Source of the DNA: Amoebidium appalachense
Taxonomy: Eukaryota; Ichthyosporea
Direction: 5' to 3'
DNA length: 64,000 nt
Assembly: GCA_963693365.1 (NCBI GenBank)
Contig: CAVNZM010000002.1
Span: 5,642,001-5,706,000, forward strand
The notes under the pieces were generated by a model, which was not told the DNA's origin, ran no database searches, and worked only from the letters and a program-made list of their open reading frames with translations. A program made the translations under genes and the position numbers. Below are positions 63,968-64,000 of this stretch, piece after piece. Numbering within the stretch: the stretch's first letter is position 1; every line of letters begins with the position of its first letter.

Positions 63968-64000
<33 letters not shown>
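63225..64000. other. Intron of V-ATPase H to window edge
   Basis: Begins with donor GTGTGT, then G-rich blocks (63348-63452, 63652-63693), ordinary sequence, a C-run block (63870-63914) and a CA tract at the very end. No further exon is visible before 64000. Confidence 0.7.

Overview
The window is eukaryotic nuclear DNA. The genes are broken into short exons with GT-AG borders and consistent codon phase, there is a pol III tRNA-Gly gene, and the recognisable proteins (V-ATPase subunit H, a LENG1/Cir_N protein, a THAP-finger protein, an SGNH-type membrane-anchored protein) are eukaryotic. Lineage is uncertain: the THAP finger and the close likeness of the tRNA to animal tRNA-Gly(CCC) lean toward Holozoa, but the very expanded introns and an RNase-H-fold resolvase also fit other protists. 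Roughly half of the sequence is homopolymer C/G/T and CA, GT, CT or GA microsatellite, nearly all of it in introns or intergenic DNA. The long low-complexity open frames there are not genes.

Layout. 1-10.8 kb: the 3' part of a multi-exon gene (+) for a polytopic membrane protein, with a tRNA-Gly(CCC) gene nested in one intron. 10.9 kb: a perfect 23-bp hairpin. 11.8-13.5 kb: a probable small membrane-protein gene (+). 13.7-20.85 kb: a LENG1-like gene (+), eight exons resolved. 21-26 kb: intergenic, first G and GT rich, then a repeat-poor island. 26.3-30.9 kb: a type II membrane SGNH-hydrolase-like gene (+), four exons. 38.4-32.9 kb: a THAP-domain gene (-), five exons. 39.4-44.1 kb: a three-exon gene (+) with a presequence-like N-terminus, and inside its second intron an intronless RuvC/A22-type resolvase ORF. 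45.7-44.4 kb: a decayed reverse-transcriptase element (-). 49.88-50.23 kb: a 352-bp near-perfect palindrome. 50.7-51.4 kb: a C2H2 zinc-finger ORF (+). 58.9 kb to the right edge: the 5' part of the V-ATPase subunit H gene (+).

Three observations tie the window together. First, a dispersed intron-borne repeat family lies in the introns of several genes, always sense to its host (including the minus-strand gene), as expected of introner-like elements. Second, many introns are little more than a donor, poly-C, a CA tract and CAG. Third, three otherwise intact genes each carry a single-base frameshift, and in two of them removing one base also restores the exon phase, so they look like sequence errors or very young lesions. 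V-ATPase H, LENG1 and SGNH are unlinked in function; no operon-like logic is expected.
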